Source of the DNA: Nemertoderma westbladi
Taxonomy: Eukaryota; Xenacoelomorpha; Nemertodermatida; Nemertodermatidae
Assembly (NCBI GenBank): GCA_032718475.1
Contig: JAUCBJ010005138.1
Location: 1-32,383, forward strand
Length of the DNA stretch: 32,383 nt
Direction of reading: 5' to 3'
The translations under genes were made by a program, and so were the position numbers. A model generated the notes under the pieces. The model was given only the letters and a program-made list of their open reading frames with translations, had not been told where the DNA came from and searched no databases. Positions 7,786 through 21,114 of the stretch are shown here, piece after piece. Within the stretch, counting starts at the first letter, position 1; every line of letters starts with the position of its first letter.

Positions 7786-10620
7786 CATTTGGTATTAATT
7801 CACAGCATTCAAAAGATAGTGAAAAAAACAAGGTACATATGTATTAAAATTACCGAAATTTAAAGTAATATTAATGTAACTTAAATTTACAGTTATAATT
7901 TTAATAAGTGAATTGAATTGAGGTGCACATATTATACTCATACGGACTGATAGTTAGTTAGTTTCTCTGGCATTCTTTTCAAAAAAAATTCGAAATCAGC
8001 TTTTAAATATTCCAGGGAAAAACAATTAGACTTATTTCCTAAAGAAAGGTTAGGGACTATGATGTTACTATACTAACACTAACATGCACTCTAATGTAAC
8101 TTACACACTATTCTTATTAGGTAGGTATGAATCAGCAGGCCACAATCAATCAGTTACTAACCGTTCTTTTGTGAATCAAATAATATTTTTATATTTCCTC
8201 TTTGGTAATAGAAACTAACTTTTTTTACTTTACCCAATAAAAACATGAACAATTTACAATATTATAATAAACAAATTATTTACAAGTCACGTAAAAAACT
8301 AGGCCTTAGCAGGTTACTCTTACTGTAAATGTTTAACCTTCACCTTCAATACCGGTAACATAATTTAGTTTAAATGTGAAAATGATTCGATGCTAAAGAA
8401 GTAATTATAATGTTAGGCAAAAAATCAATACAATTTACTATTGGATCCCTAAGAGTAGAAAACGATCAATTCGTTATTGTTACATATTATTATTTAGGTA
8501 AATAATTTAGTCCGCCCCTATTAATTCGTAGTTCCCAGGCTGTTGATTGGGCCAGAATTAGTGCACACTCAAACTGCACTCACATTGGGTATCATCAGTG
8601 TTGTTGCATCAAGTTTATCCATTCAACAGCTTGACATTCTTTGTTACTAGGGAAACTAGCAGCTGACGCGAATATGGATGTACAAGGAAGCGGTTTGCCC
8701 AGGGAGGGTTGTTGGAATAAGGTGGCTGGTGAAACAGTAGTGGCTAGCTGCTAGAAGGCAATCATTCACACTGCATTACCATTGGTTCGCTGTCATGGCA
8801 ATACTATGCTACTGATTTGGAGGTATTTGGTTCTTTCTTCTACTGACTCATTGCCTTAGCATGTGTAAAATTTCCTTGTTTTTTTTATTGCGAAATAAAA
8901 TCGCCTAAAAATGTTTTTTTGTTTTTGTCTATTAATTAAATTTAAATCAATTGGATTTATTTATGTTTGTAGTCAAGCAGTATGTGTTCATTGTTAGTTG
9001 TGTCCAGTGCAAAAAATAATACGGATTGTGGACCGCAGGTTACAGCGTAAAGGAGGATTTGTGAAATTGTTACCCATAATGACAATAACCTAATTTCCTA
9101 CCCGTTTGTTAAGTTAACTGTTATTAGCGACAAAATGAAGATCCAATAATTATCGATTGCACTATTGTTATATTTAGAATGCAATTCGGCGTTTTATGGA
9201 GCAACAAACGCTATGAAGATACGGTACCCATTGTAACGATACCATTGCATCTCACTCTACGTCCCATTGGTAAAACCAAGCATGTCCCTGTAGAAACAAC
9301 TTCCTAGGGTGTCAACATCTGCAGTAACTCGTCTTATAATAGCAGTCCTCTGGGATCAACTAACCACAAGAGGACATATTACTTTCACCGGGTAGTCCAG
9401 GAAACCGGCCTAGAGAGAGCGAGAGTGTGCGATCAGTCAACCCAGTAGTACCGTTTTAAGGGGGGAGGTTGCGGGGGTTGTAGTCCGTGGCCCTGGACCA
9501 ACAGCGGACCTGTCAAATTATTAACTTTCGTTATGTGCTTAATGCGCTTACAAACGAATTTGCGGTCGCGCTTGTTACATATTCACTAATATCAGTCTAC
9601 ATTGTGTGCTGTACTTGTTTCCAATATAATTTTGAAACCCCGCACCCACCACATTCATCTCCCCATTGAGTATATTGATAGATCGCAATGAAAGGGGGGA
9701 TTTGAGCGGCTCTAAAAAAGTCACATCCCGCCCTCCCGCGGTCCAAAATACCTTAATCCTTGACTGAGTCAACTTTATGTTTATCAGGCAGTTGTGATGC
9801 CAGCATTGTTCTCAGCAATATAGTTAGTGCCGTTGCTGATGACACATTTTAAAAGTACAACCCGACTTACAGTATGTACGAGTCTACAGTATCTATGTAT
9901 TATATTTTAAGATGTTTTCATTAGGCCTTCATAGCTTCAGTTATTTTATTTGTTTTAAGTGTTGTTGTTATCAAACCACCGACCACCACAGCGCTTGTAG
10001 TATAATTGTATTCCTTAATTATTTGTTACAGTTAATATTATAACGTGGCCCTTTATATTGTGTTTCACTGTGAATGAGTTTAGTGGAAACATATAAGAGC
10101 CGGTTTATATTTGTAGTAATGATGATGATTTGGCAGGATTTTGATCCGTAGCTAAACTAAAGTTAATAGCTTTCAATAAGTCAGCCATTATAAACGATCT
10201 ATTGATAGGCTATTGTTTTGGCTAGCTACACAAGGTAAACTACAAATTCCCGTTATTGAATAAGGCCAAATTCCTTATCATTTACATTTCATTAGAGTGA
10301 AATATTAATGTTTATTTAAATGGTCTATCCCAATAATATATTGTAGCTTTACACACACACACATCTACACATAATTACTGTAGTTCAAAATTCCTTAATC
10401 CTCACGATCATAGGCAATTCATTATAGTTACTTATTAAATAAACATTTTTACCACGAGATTTTCGGTGTACAACTACGACACCACGAATATATTGTAATG
10501 TATATGTATGAATGTATCTTATGTAATATATGCATACTCTAGTGTTGTTGACATTACCGTTTTTGTATACGTTATTGATTGATACCACAATGTCTTTCGA
10601 CTGTCGGCTCCTCTGCATGA
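7786..10620. other. About 2.8 kb intergenic, no supported gene
   Basis: This is AT-rich sequence with short G-rich patches near 9461-9480 and 9690-9740 and a short (CA)n run near 10350. All open frames are short and without recognisable domains. No RNA gene is seen. The segment from about 8520 to 9480 is less AT-rich than its surroundings and could be regulatory, but nothing specific supports that. Confidence 0.5.
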
Positions 10621-11023
10621 CATTACTGACATCACTGTTGGCTCCTCTTCATTGTTATTCCTGACACTTGGATTCCCCTAAAATCGATGAAACCCTACAG
10701 TTTGTTGAACTTGGAGTTGAATGTTTCACTGTGCTATACCGACCGATCTACAGTGGTAGAGAACATCTGCCTGATGACTTATCATCCATCCATCCTGTGT
10801 CATCCACTGTGCTCAAATATATTCATACTGGCGACGTTTTGTTAAACAGAAACATCTGGATCTTCTATAAGCCTGTGTGTGTTGATGGGGTACTTCCTGA
10901 GGAGATCCTGACACTTAGACGTATTGGTTTTACAAATTGAGATACAGACCCATATGAAATGCCTTCATAAAGAGGTGTCCTTCAAGGTTGAAGCTCAAAG
11001 CCAAAGCTTTGACCTTCAAGCTC

Positions 11024-11530
11024 AAAGTATGGTATGCTTGAGCATGTGGACGACTTCTGTTACCTTGGATCATGGATCCCGAAGTCAGGTGAGGACCTTC
11101 GAATACGTAAGGGGAAAGCATGGGCTGGGCTGCCTTGAATAGGCCTTCCATGATTTGGAAGTCAAGTAGAATTAATCGAAAACTTAAGGTCCGATTATTT
11201 AGAGCAGCAGTAGTTCCAGTACTCCTCTATGGGAGTCCATGCTGGGCTCTAACTGCTGAGGACACCAAATCTCTGGATAGCACATTCACACGAATGCTAC
11301 GCCGGGTTCACTGTGTCAAGTACAATGCACACATCTCCAACCAGACACTATATAACATTGGATGTGTCTCATTGGTTCCCCCAGGCTTGACACTAGAACA
11401 AAGCCGCCTCCGCTTTGCAGGACATTGCTTTCGCCATGAGGACCATCCAGTGCATAATATTGTGCTTTGGTGGCGTCATGGAGTGAATAAGCATGGTGGA
11501 CAGCCCATGTGGCTACAGCCACCCACTTGA
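11024..11530 (+). pseudogene. Non-LTR retrotransposon ORF2 remnant, 3' part, copy 1
   Basis: Reading across a frameshift near 11125 gives VDDFCYLGSWIPKSGEDL, RKGKAWA, then WAALNRPSMIWKSS, KLKVRLFRAAVVPVLLYG and RLRFAGHCFRHED. This order (YLGS, IWKS, KxRLFxxxVxxVLLYG, LRRV, RLRFAGH) is the thumb and C-terminal region of reverse transcriptases of non-LTR elements common in invertebrates. The RT core and the FADD motif are absent, so it is 5'-truncated. It matches the second copy at 13535-15129 in sequence style and belongs to the same family. It is dead, with a frameshift and no upstream domains. Confidence 0.8.
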
Positions 11531-12228
11531 GAAAGAAAGTACAAAAAAATATTTCACTATCAGTTGAATTTATCGTAAGGTTAATTATTGCATAGCCTTG
11601 AATTCACATCACCCCGGAGGAAAGTGGTGTGTTTAAACCCCCCAAATGGGCCATGGGAGTTTTCGTTGTGGTAACAATGCCGACGGACTGCAGCTCAACT
11701 ATTATCAAATGGTTATCACCATAACATTTGTGGACACAAACAGTATTGGCGACCAACGGACACTTGCACCTGTGGAATCACGATCACCCGCTGTAAACAT
11801 CATCCACTACGAATCCTAAGTCCCAGAGTTATTATTCTCAAAGCTACAAACTGCCATTTTTCTATCACAAATAACACATCATGGCACCTCCCTTCTTATA
11901 TCATAATAATTATATTTCTGTTATTGTTATATATAACAAATTTTAATAACAAATTTTAATCTGGTGCTTTATAAATAATATCTTAACTCGATAATGTATT
12001 GAATAAACTTCTACACATTCAATTTACACTAATTATAGTTAATTTATTTATTTACGTATTTGTAGTGTTTGGTTATTTGCACCGCTAAGTAATTTTCAAA
12101 TAACAAAGCAGCTGAAATGTTATTGGTGGTATACCATAAGCAGATTAGTTTCGGAGGATTCTAAAAATTTTTTTTTATACATTAATTGATGGAAATATAA
12201 TGGCGAAGTTGGGAATTGAAGCAGAACA
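11531..12228. other. Upstream region of the tandem-CH gene
   Basis: No gene is seen. It must contain the promoter and 5' UTR of the gene starting at 12229 if the first exon call is right. Upstream ATGs at 12189 and 12200 open frames of 2 and 12 codons; the second overlaps the main ATG in another frame. They may dampen translation or may lie outside the transcript. Confidence 0.4.
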
Positions 12229-12252
12229 ATGTCATTAGCATCAGTATTACAG
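12229..12252 (+). CDS. Tandem-CH gene, exon 1 (start codon)
   Basis: Eight codons, MSLASVLQ, with donor CAG/GTTGGT. The Gln joins IYLGWANSVL of exon 2, which matches how CH domains begin (xIYxxWAN). It is a short exon, so the call rests on the in-phase join and the absence of a better start. An undetected further upstream start is possible. Confidence 0.55.
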
Positions 12253-15200
12253 GTTGGTGGTACTAACAGGGACATATTGATATTTACGATTTTAGTACCA
12301 TTGGTATTTAATTATTATTTATTACATGTTCGCGAAATTAAAGCACCGGCGCCAGAGCTGAAACTCTCCTGCTGGTTTTCCTTACCTAAATACTTTTTTT
12401 TAGATACATACATAGGTAGATACAGGTAGTAAGACACAGCTACTATAGTAACAGAGGTCCCAGTGATTGCATAATTGCCTCTTTACCTGTTATTTTTGCT
12501 TTTTTTTATTCCAGATCTATTTGGGATGGGCTAACAGTGTACTGGCTGAGATCGGAGAGTCGTTAGCTAACATTGCAGAGTTGAAAGATGGACGCAAACT
12601 CTGCGCTCTTGTGGATATATTGTCGTCGTCCACTGACTTGGTAGACCGTTGTTCCACAATGTCCGCCTTGGATCGCGTAACAACTCTAATAGAATTCCTT
12701 AGAAGTAAAGAAATCCATCTAGATGTTGACCCCAGAGGTGAGTGAGAAGACCTAGCGAACACGAATATAAGTTGAGTCCGGCAGTTTATAGACAGGAAGA
12801 ATATAAAATAAAAGCGATACATAGCTGGCTGTTTATTTATTTGTTTATTTTATATTATATTTTATTTACTCAATTTAATTTAATGCCGTGCATAATATCT
12901 AGTACATTACATTATAGTTAGTATAACTTTCGTTGGGCACACCTTAGCAAAGTCGGCAATGGGATCGAACTGGTGACCTTCGGGTTGGAAGTCTGACGCT
13001 CTAACCATTCAGCTAGCGGCTCAGCCCTCACATCTGTCAATACCATCATCTGCTGCCACTGTGCTCAACCCTACCGTACTTGGCCGTCTTTAACCACTCG
13101 CTACAATGAAAGGGTAGTGTATATTAACCATGAACCATGACGGCCATAATGATTAATTATACATTCCCAACTACTAATTTAGGTAGGACAGTTACACCCA
13201 TAGAGAAATGCGACCGGTATATTTCTAATTTATTATTGGTAATTTTGGTGAATGAGTGGTTTCATATATTATATCTCTCATTGGGCACATATATATAGTT
13301 AGAGCGTCGACCATAGGCCAGCACGAGTACAGTATATAGTATGTATACCACCGACAATATTATGGATGATTTATTATTGTCTGAATGATCTAATCCGATT
13401 CTCTATTCACAATCCCTTCCATCGACTCCTCCGATATGGGGGGAGAGGGGGGGGGGGGGGGGGGGGCTCTTGACTTTAAATCAACCGAAATTCATCCTTC
13501 TCCAGGGGAAAATCGGTAGAGGTAGAATCCATCCATAGAGGTAGAATGCTGGAAATCATAAGAGCTTACGGAATACCAAAAGTAATTGTCGCTGGCATCG
13601 AACTGTTTTTTTGTGACAGAGGTACTCTCACCAGATGGTGAAACTCAGTTCTTCTCAATCCTGGCTGGCGTACTGCAAGGTGACACATTAGCACAATTAC
13701 TATTTGTAATTGTACTGGATTACGCAATGAGGACAGCCACAACCGGTGAAGATCTGGGATTCACACTTCAAGAACGCAGAAGTAGTAGATATCCGGCAAC
13801 TACAGTCACAGACACCGACTTTGCGGATGACATCGCCCTGCTCTCTAATACGCTAACAGATGCACAGCTTCTACTAAATAAAGTGGAGAGGGCTGCTAAG
13901 GAGGTTGGATTGCATATAAATGCTACCAAGACCGAATTAGACTTTAAATGTTAATGGAAACTTGACAGCAATCACTAATAATCAACTAAGGAAGGTCGAT
14001 GACTTCCAGTACCTTGGATCATGGATAGAGAGTAGCAAAAAGGATATAGAAGTTAGGAAAGCAAAGGCTTGGGTAGCTCTATCAAAAATGGATACCATCT
14101 GGAATACGGGACGTCATCTGGACATACGGGTACCACTAACTCAATCGATGTGTCTGTTGTTCTGTCGTTCTGGTTCTGTTGTGTTCAATTTTAAACGTTA
14201 AACGCAGCCAAATCTCGATAAAATCTATCAAACTTGGTACACATGTAGTCTGGCAAAAGTTTAGAAATTTTCCAAGTTGAATTTGCGTGTGGCCTTCGAG
14301 AAGTTAAGATAATAACAGTTAATTAATTAAATTAAAATTAATTAAGTTGGTTAGGGTAAAAACAGCATTTTCAACATGACTTTTAAAGGAAATTAATTAT
14401 TTTATTGTATAAGATGTAAATAATTATACTTAAAAATTATACTGCTGCTGTAATCTCCATACCCCCTTCCATTATAGTTTTTAATTAGTTCAAGTGATTT
14501 GGTTTAAGAAATGTGTTTCTAATTGATCTAAACGTAATTAACTGTGTGTGTGTGTGTGTGGCTTTATTCCTCTCTCTTTGATTTACTGGTGTTTGGTTAA
14601 ATTTCTTGAATACAGAGTTTGTGATACAGTAGAATCGCTCAATATTAATCTGTATCTCATAACTAAGCCTCGTGCTGCGCGAAGGCCCCACGAACGTGTT
14701 CTTTAGTGGAAAGTGTACTTTTATACGGGGGTGAGACCTGATGAAATCACTTGAACAACGAATTGATGGTTGATACACAAGACTACTAAGGGCAGCCCTA
14801 AACAACAGCTGGAGGCAACACATGACAATCGATGACCGAGCTCTATGGTAGTGTACCACTTGTATCAAATACCATCCGTGAATGCAGATTAAGATTCAGT
14901 GGACACTGACACTGCCGGATAAGTAAACATGAGGTCATACCAGATCTACTTTTCTGGCTAGCAACTCATGGAAAGCGTAGTCGAAAGCGTAGTCGTGAAC
15001 GACCGGCTATGACATGTATACAAACTTGAAAGGAATACTGAACTTGAGAGAAACGAAATTGCGACAACTATGGAGAATCAGAAAGCCTGGAAGGATCTCA
15101 TTTCCACTGTCCGAGCTCGCATGACCTAGTAATATTAGTCGACATGGGATCTGAGGGCGTCTTACCCCCTGCACAATTGCATCCCGTAATTGCCAAGAGA

Positions 15201-18200
15201 GATGAGCCTTCGCGGTGCCTCTTGTTGTGTTTAGTATTTCACGTTCTTCGACAACCTAACTTTACTTAACAACTATATAACTTCCAAAAATAAAGACAAT
15301 AACAAAATAGAAAATGATTTTTTTTCAAAACAGCAAAATGTTTATTTCTATTTTTAATAGTTCAATCCGCAAAATCATGTAAAAGATTTTAGGTTTGGCA
15401 AAATTACTTATATTGTGCAACACGACGTTTGTAAAGAACATGATATATAAACTATAACTAGTTACATAGTTACGGAATATATATCAAGTTACATTACGTT
15501 ACAAAATGAGTTTATATTTGTGAAATTAGTACAGCAAATTCTCCGTAATTCAAATTACCATCGCCATCTGAATCGAAGTCCTTAAAGAATTCATCCATTT
15601 CCTCGTCGGTGAAACAATCCCCCATCTCGGTGAGTGCTTTCCTCAGTTCGTTTCTGTCCAACTGCCCATCCTGATTCAAATCGAACTTCTTAAAACTCTC
15701 CAGTAACTCCTCTGGACTCACGGTCATTGTCGCACCCTGATCCCGAACCAAAGTAGTAAACTCTTCGAAGTTTAATTCTTTATCGGAGGAATCATCGTAT
15801 AAGTGCATGTAGTTGTCGACATCGGCTTTGGTGGGTGAAAGTCCCAAACATTGGAAACAATCCTCCAATTCTGCTACGTCGATTGTCCCACTGTTATTCG
15901 CATCGTGTGTCTCAAAAACTTCCTTAATTTCCTCGTCAGTGGCTGCAGTCATTGTTAAACGCTGTGTTATTATTTAATAATTTCTACTAAAATAAAAATC
16001 AATTTATCAATATTATGATATTCGAATTACTTAATTGACTTGGCGGCAATTGGCGACCGACGAATATAATTGCTAATAGTTTGTTGTTGGTACTATGGCA
16101 ACGGCTATTACCTGCCAGTGGCAGTACCTACTTGGTTCAAGTTGAACTGCAGGTGTAAGTGTAACCCTGATAGGAGAATCGCAACCACACCATTATTCAA
16201 ATAAATCGTTTGAAGATACGGCTCCTTTCCCATAACATGCTATAGAGGGCTATAAGATTATTAAAGTAATACAACATAAAGTTATGGTTTTAGCAACAAC
16301 GAAAATTGTATTTTGTTGGTTTATCTGCTGTTCCTGATGTATTGTTACAATCTCATCAGTATTGTGTCTTAAAATTCAAGTCCCCTAACCCCCGTTCCAA
16401 CCCCCTAAATTTTTCACAAATCTTAATGAGTAGGAATTGCATGAAATTTAAAATAAGATCTTTAGCATCCATATTTTCAGAGGGTGAGGTTTTGTTTTAA
16501 TTGGTGACTCATTTCGATTCGAACTTATATTTACTTACTGAAAACTTATTTTGTCGACTCCAACCTCCAAGGATTAGATTATCTTCCAGCAGCTTACTAA
16601 GAAAGCTTTGCACAAGCCTAACAGCACTGCCATTGTTATTCTTTGGATGTTTTTTAAGGTGATGGTTATGGTGCATATATTTCAAAGTAGAGGTGTACTA
16701 TAGAGAGAGATACACTAATTGTTGACTTCTCTATATAAGGTGTGAAAAAATGCATATTTTAACTAAGTTCTATGAATAAATTAATCTACTATTCCCTGTG
16801 AAAAATAATTTTAATTTAAATGTGAAACCTTTATTTCTTGGTTAAATAAATCAGGTTGGCTTGCTAATCAATTATACGATAAATAAAAACAATGATATAA
16901 ATACTGTTTAATTGTAAAATAACTTTTCTGAATATTATCGAATAATTACAATCAGAAATTTTTCCGTATAAGCACAGCAAAGCAATACAATAAAATTAAA
17001 TATTTTAAAGAAATTATGAATGGTTTCCTGCAAGAAAAGTCAATTTAAACGTTCACGTCTTTAATAAATATTGAGTCCTTTCAACACGCTCGTTATGAGA
17101 GTGATTAACTAATATTCGGGATTTATAAGCTGATCAGCGCCAATCCAATAATTATATACCAAGTCTATTTTTACACCAGTACTTCTACTTTTTCGTAGTC
17201 TTGCATTTTGATGCCGAAGGACCGTCGATGGATGTCTCTGTCTGCACCGATACGATAGACTTACGGTCCTTCCGGTTGCGAAATGATGCCATCATTCTAT
17301 TAACACTCAAATGCAAATTATGAGATTGTGGATTGCGTCTTAGCGGTCCGGTTGGCAACAAGTGTCTGATTTTCAACCACGGATGATTCAGAACTTCGGT
17401 AGCAGTATGTCTTTCTTTGTGATTCACGTGCAACATACGAGAAATTAAATCTACAAAGTGATCTGTCGCGTGTTCCCAATGGTTGCGCTGAACTTCAATA
17501 TTGTAGTCCCCGGAAATAATCCTGGCAAAGATGGATCGCAGATCGTCCTCCTCGGAAATAGGGAATGGCGTCCGACCGGAGACCAAAACACAAAGAAGTA
17601 TGCCAACACTCCATATGTCCCACGCCTTTTCAAAACCATGATCGTCTCTCATTTCAGATGCGGCATGTTTGGCAGTGTACGATGTTGTCATCAACAAACC
17701 GTTTTCTGCGCGTAACTGTTTTGCAAATCCAAAATTGCAAATTCGAAGAGATGCTGGTGCTCGAGATTTATCTTTAAACATTATATTACTTAGGTGTATG
17801 TCTCTATGTGTAATACCGTGATCATGGAGGTATTCCAACGCCCCTATTAACACGTGCGTTATCCCTGCAACTTTCTTTTCAGAGTGATGTTTTTCGTGAG
17901 TAATATAGTTTAGCAAGTCGCCTCCTTCCATGATTTCCATTACAAGCAAGACTTGCTCCCCGTGGTCAAATAATTCAAACAATGTTACTATATTTGGGTG
18001 GTCATGGCCGACACGTTGCAATATGTTAACTTCTTCCGAAGCAACTTTCATTGTTTTGGCCATAACTTTTACGGCATAGCTACTACCAGTATACTTATCA
18101 ATACATTTATAATAAACACTTTCTGATCCTCTACCAAGTTCGCCTTTGATACGGAACTGTTTAACGAATATAGCAGGAAAGCGCGTGTGTTCTCGGGGTA

Positions 18201-21082
18201 TAGAGTCTTCCTCCACGGGATAATTAAAAGTTGTCTTAACTCCAAAACTGAATCCTCTGAAAAGGTTGTTAACACTTGGTCCAGCATCGGCTCCTCTTGG
18301 TATATTGGTCTTTTGTTTCATCGGTTGTGAATCTTGGGGGGTCGGTTTATATGGGGGCTTGATATCCTTGGCGTACAGTCGTTCCCAGCAGATGTTGTTA
18401 AAGAACTTGTGATCGCGGACCCTGGCAACACCACCACTACCCTCTCGTTCGGACACGGCCTTATCTTCAGCCTCCGGTTCATCTACGGCATCGTAGTCAT
18501 CCCCAGAATCGACTAAGTCTTCGCTGAAGTCATTGAAGTCATATCCCAGTCGGTTTCTCGGAGTCTTATTCAATATACAACGAAAAAAACTGTTAGCTTC
18601 TGGGGATAAACATCTTGGCATTGGAAGCTTCATTTCCTTTATATTCTGCACAGTTTCATTTCTATCCGTCCCACGAAACGGATAGAATCCTACAATAATC
18701 TCGTAAAAGACAACGCCGAAACTCCACCAGTCTGCCATATGTGAGTAGAAACTACGTGTGAAAACCTCTGGTGCAGTGTATTCCACCAAACCACTGAACT
18801 TGCTGAGGTTGAACTCTTCATCTCCAAAGTCATAAAAATTACACACAGCTTTACCACAAAGTAAAAAGTCTGCTAGTTTCACATGGCCATCAGAGTCTAG
18901 GAGTATTTTGTCGGGTTTGAGATCACGGTAAAAGACCCCAAGACTGTGTAAGTGTTCTAACGCCAGGACAACTTCTGCCATATAGAATTTCGCATCTTCT
19001 TCCGTAAACATAACCGCTTGAGATAGTTGAGTGTGCAATGGCCCTCCTTGTTGATAATCCATTACCAAAAACAGATCACCCAGGGTTTGAAATCCATAGT
19101 GCAGACCAACAATGAAAGGATGATGGATATTCGCTAGTATATTCTTTTCGGAATTAATTCTGATGATATCAACAATCTTTATAACCGCTTTCTTTACTAC
19201 TTTCATTGCATAAAGCTTGCCTTCATCGTCGCCTGTAAGTCTTCTTACAAGGATGATCTTACTAAATGATCCTTCACCGAGGTTTCTTATGAGGTCGTAG
19301 TGAGATTCATCAACATTCTCTTTGTTTTTCTTGAGAAGTTCGTCTGTTACTTCGACTATTTCCCCTTTGTCTTTGTGGGATAAACTGAACCTTCTGTCAC
19401 TTGTATCCACAGCCTTGCTGCTTCTTTGTTTTTGACACAAATTTTGCTGTAATTCATAGACGTGATGTGCAATAGGCATCTTAATCCAGGGTATATAAAT
19501 GTAAATATTATATGTATTGTAACTTAGGGATATTAATTATTGTAATTATATTTAGAATTAATAAATTATTATAAAAATATTTAGAGCAATTTTAAGAGTC
19601 ATGTCTTAGATCAGCCTTAGATATGTAGAGGTCTTACAAAATATACCCATAATGGCAGTATGGTCGAGAAGTTTTATAAATATCATAAAAGGAAGAGGGA
19701 GATAATACCGAATAATAGCGTGAGCAAGGTTTCGTTTGTCATCATATTACGTGTTGAGCGGCATGTTGGGTATGTATGGCTCGGTTACGACACCCAAGAT
19801 GTGTGTCCATACTATGGCTCAGCACTACAAGACGGTCAGCACGTTTTAACGAATTGTGAGCTAACTTATGGATTACCTAATAACTATTTATTAAGCCTAC
19901 ATATGATATGAAACAAATATATTAAATATCAAATATATTTTTCCCGCTGATCCTAGTTGTATTTATTCCCGAGTGAGCGCCAGCGAGACAGGGTAATTAT
20001 ACATAATATAAGGGATCATAAGGATAAAAAGCTATTTGTTTTCATCTAATTTTATTCCAGAAAATTTCCCATCCACCTCCCCTTGCTCACCATAGTATTG
20101 GTCGCACTTCGCTTCCAGGTAGTCCAGTAGACCTAATTACCAGAAATTCAACGACTTGCACTTCTGACTGAACGGATAGCAGTGTACGTCAGTAAGAACA
20201 GAACACTGCCCTTGATACGTCAGCCGTTGTTAGGATAAAAATTACCTTTGATGTACTTCCACTCAAGTATTATTTGTAGGCAAAAAAAGTCCCAAATAAA
20301 TAAAATTCGGAATAAATAATGTATTTACTGTAAGACTTTTGTATATTATATTTGTGTGTCTGTTACACTTATTGGACTAAGCTCCATTCCCGCCGATACA
20401 AGTAGGTATAGTGTGTGTTTTAATAGGTTTATAATTTATTGTACCGCTACTGATATTCAAACAATGTAATTAAAAGCGTGGTCGTTAAACGCAAATACCA
20501 TAAAATACTCCATATAATATGCCAAGCGATCTAAGATTAGTGTTGGAAGACAGTCAGTCCAGACAGTAGGCCTACCGGCATTCAATAGACAATTCGACAT
20601 AAGTCTACATTTTTATCTGAGTTTGTCTTGTGTGCTTTAATTAATTATGGCCGTGACACCGCCAGTTTGAGAAAGAATACACTTGATTAATTCGAATCAA
20701 ATAATGTACACAAATATTATTAAATTAAAAACAGCGATCTTATCGAAAAGACATTAACGACCTGTGTCAGTGGCGATGTGACTTAGAAGATACTATAATT
20801 ATAAACAAACCGATTTGTAAAAAAATGTAATATAATTACTAACTCGAGTATCTATATGTGAGACAGGGGTGTAAACTAGACGCAAATCCCATCTTGGCGA
20901 ATTAATATCCCGCCTCGATGTTAAATTCACAATTTAGGGAAAGGAGCTGGTTACAGTGGCACGTTATTTTAACCAAAACAATAAACTAAACACAATAGAA
21001 GAGGTTACAGTTTTATTTTTGAGAGTAATCAGATGTTATTTGCTTATAATTTCCCCTGGAGAGAGATTTTTTATTGCGTCCA

Positions 21083-21114
<32 letters not shown>

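Noticed and set aside
7511-7831. Minus-strand polyproline frame
   Set aside because: The proline run is the homopolymer of the poly-G repeat and the flanks match non-coding copies elsewhere.
10668-10940. 90-codon + strand frame
   Set aside because: No recognisable domain, no splice sites or poly(A) signal that fit, and it directly precedes a retrotransposon remnant. It may be part of that element, but I cannot show it.
12958-13027. Functional tRNA-Gly gene (minus strand)
   Set aside because: The A and B boxes are good, but the stems do not pair and the acceptor stem is missing; it is a SINE head or pseudogene.
14485-14868. 127-codon minus-strand frame
   Set aside because: It runs antisense through a (TG)n run and the RT remnant; the sense strand explains the sequence.
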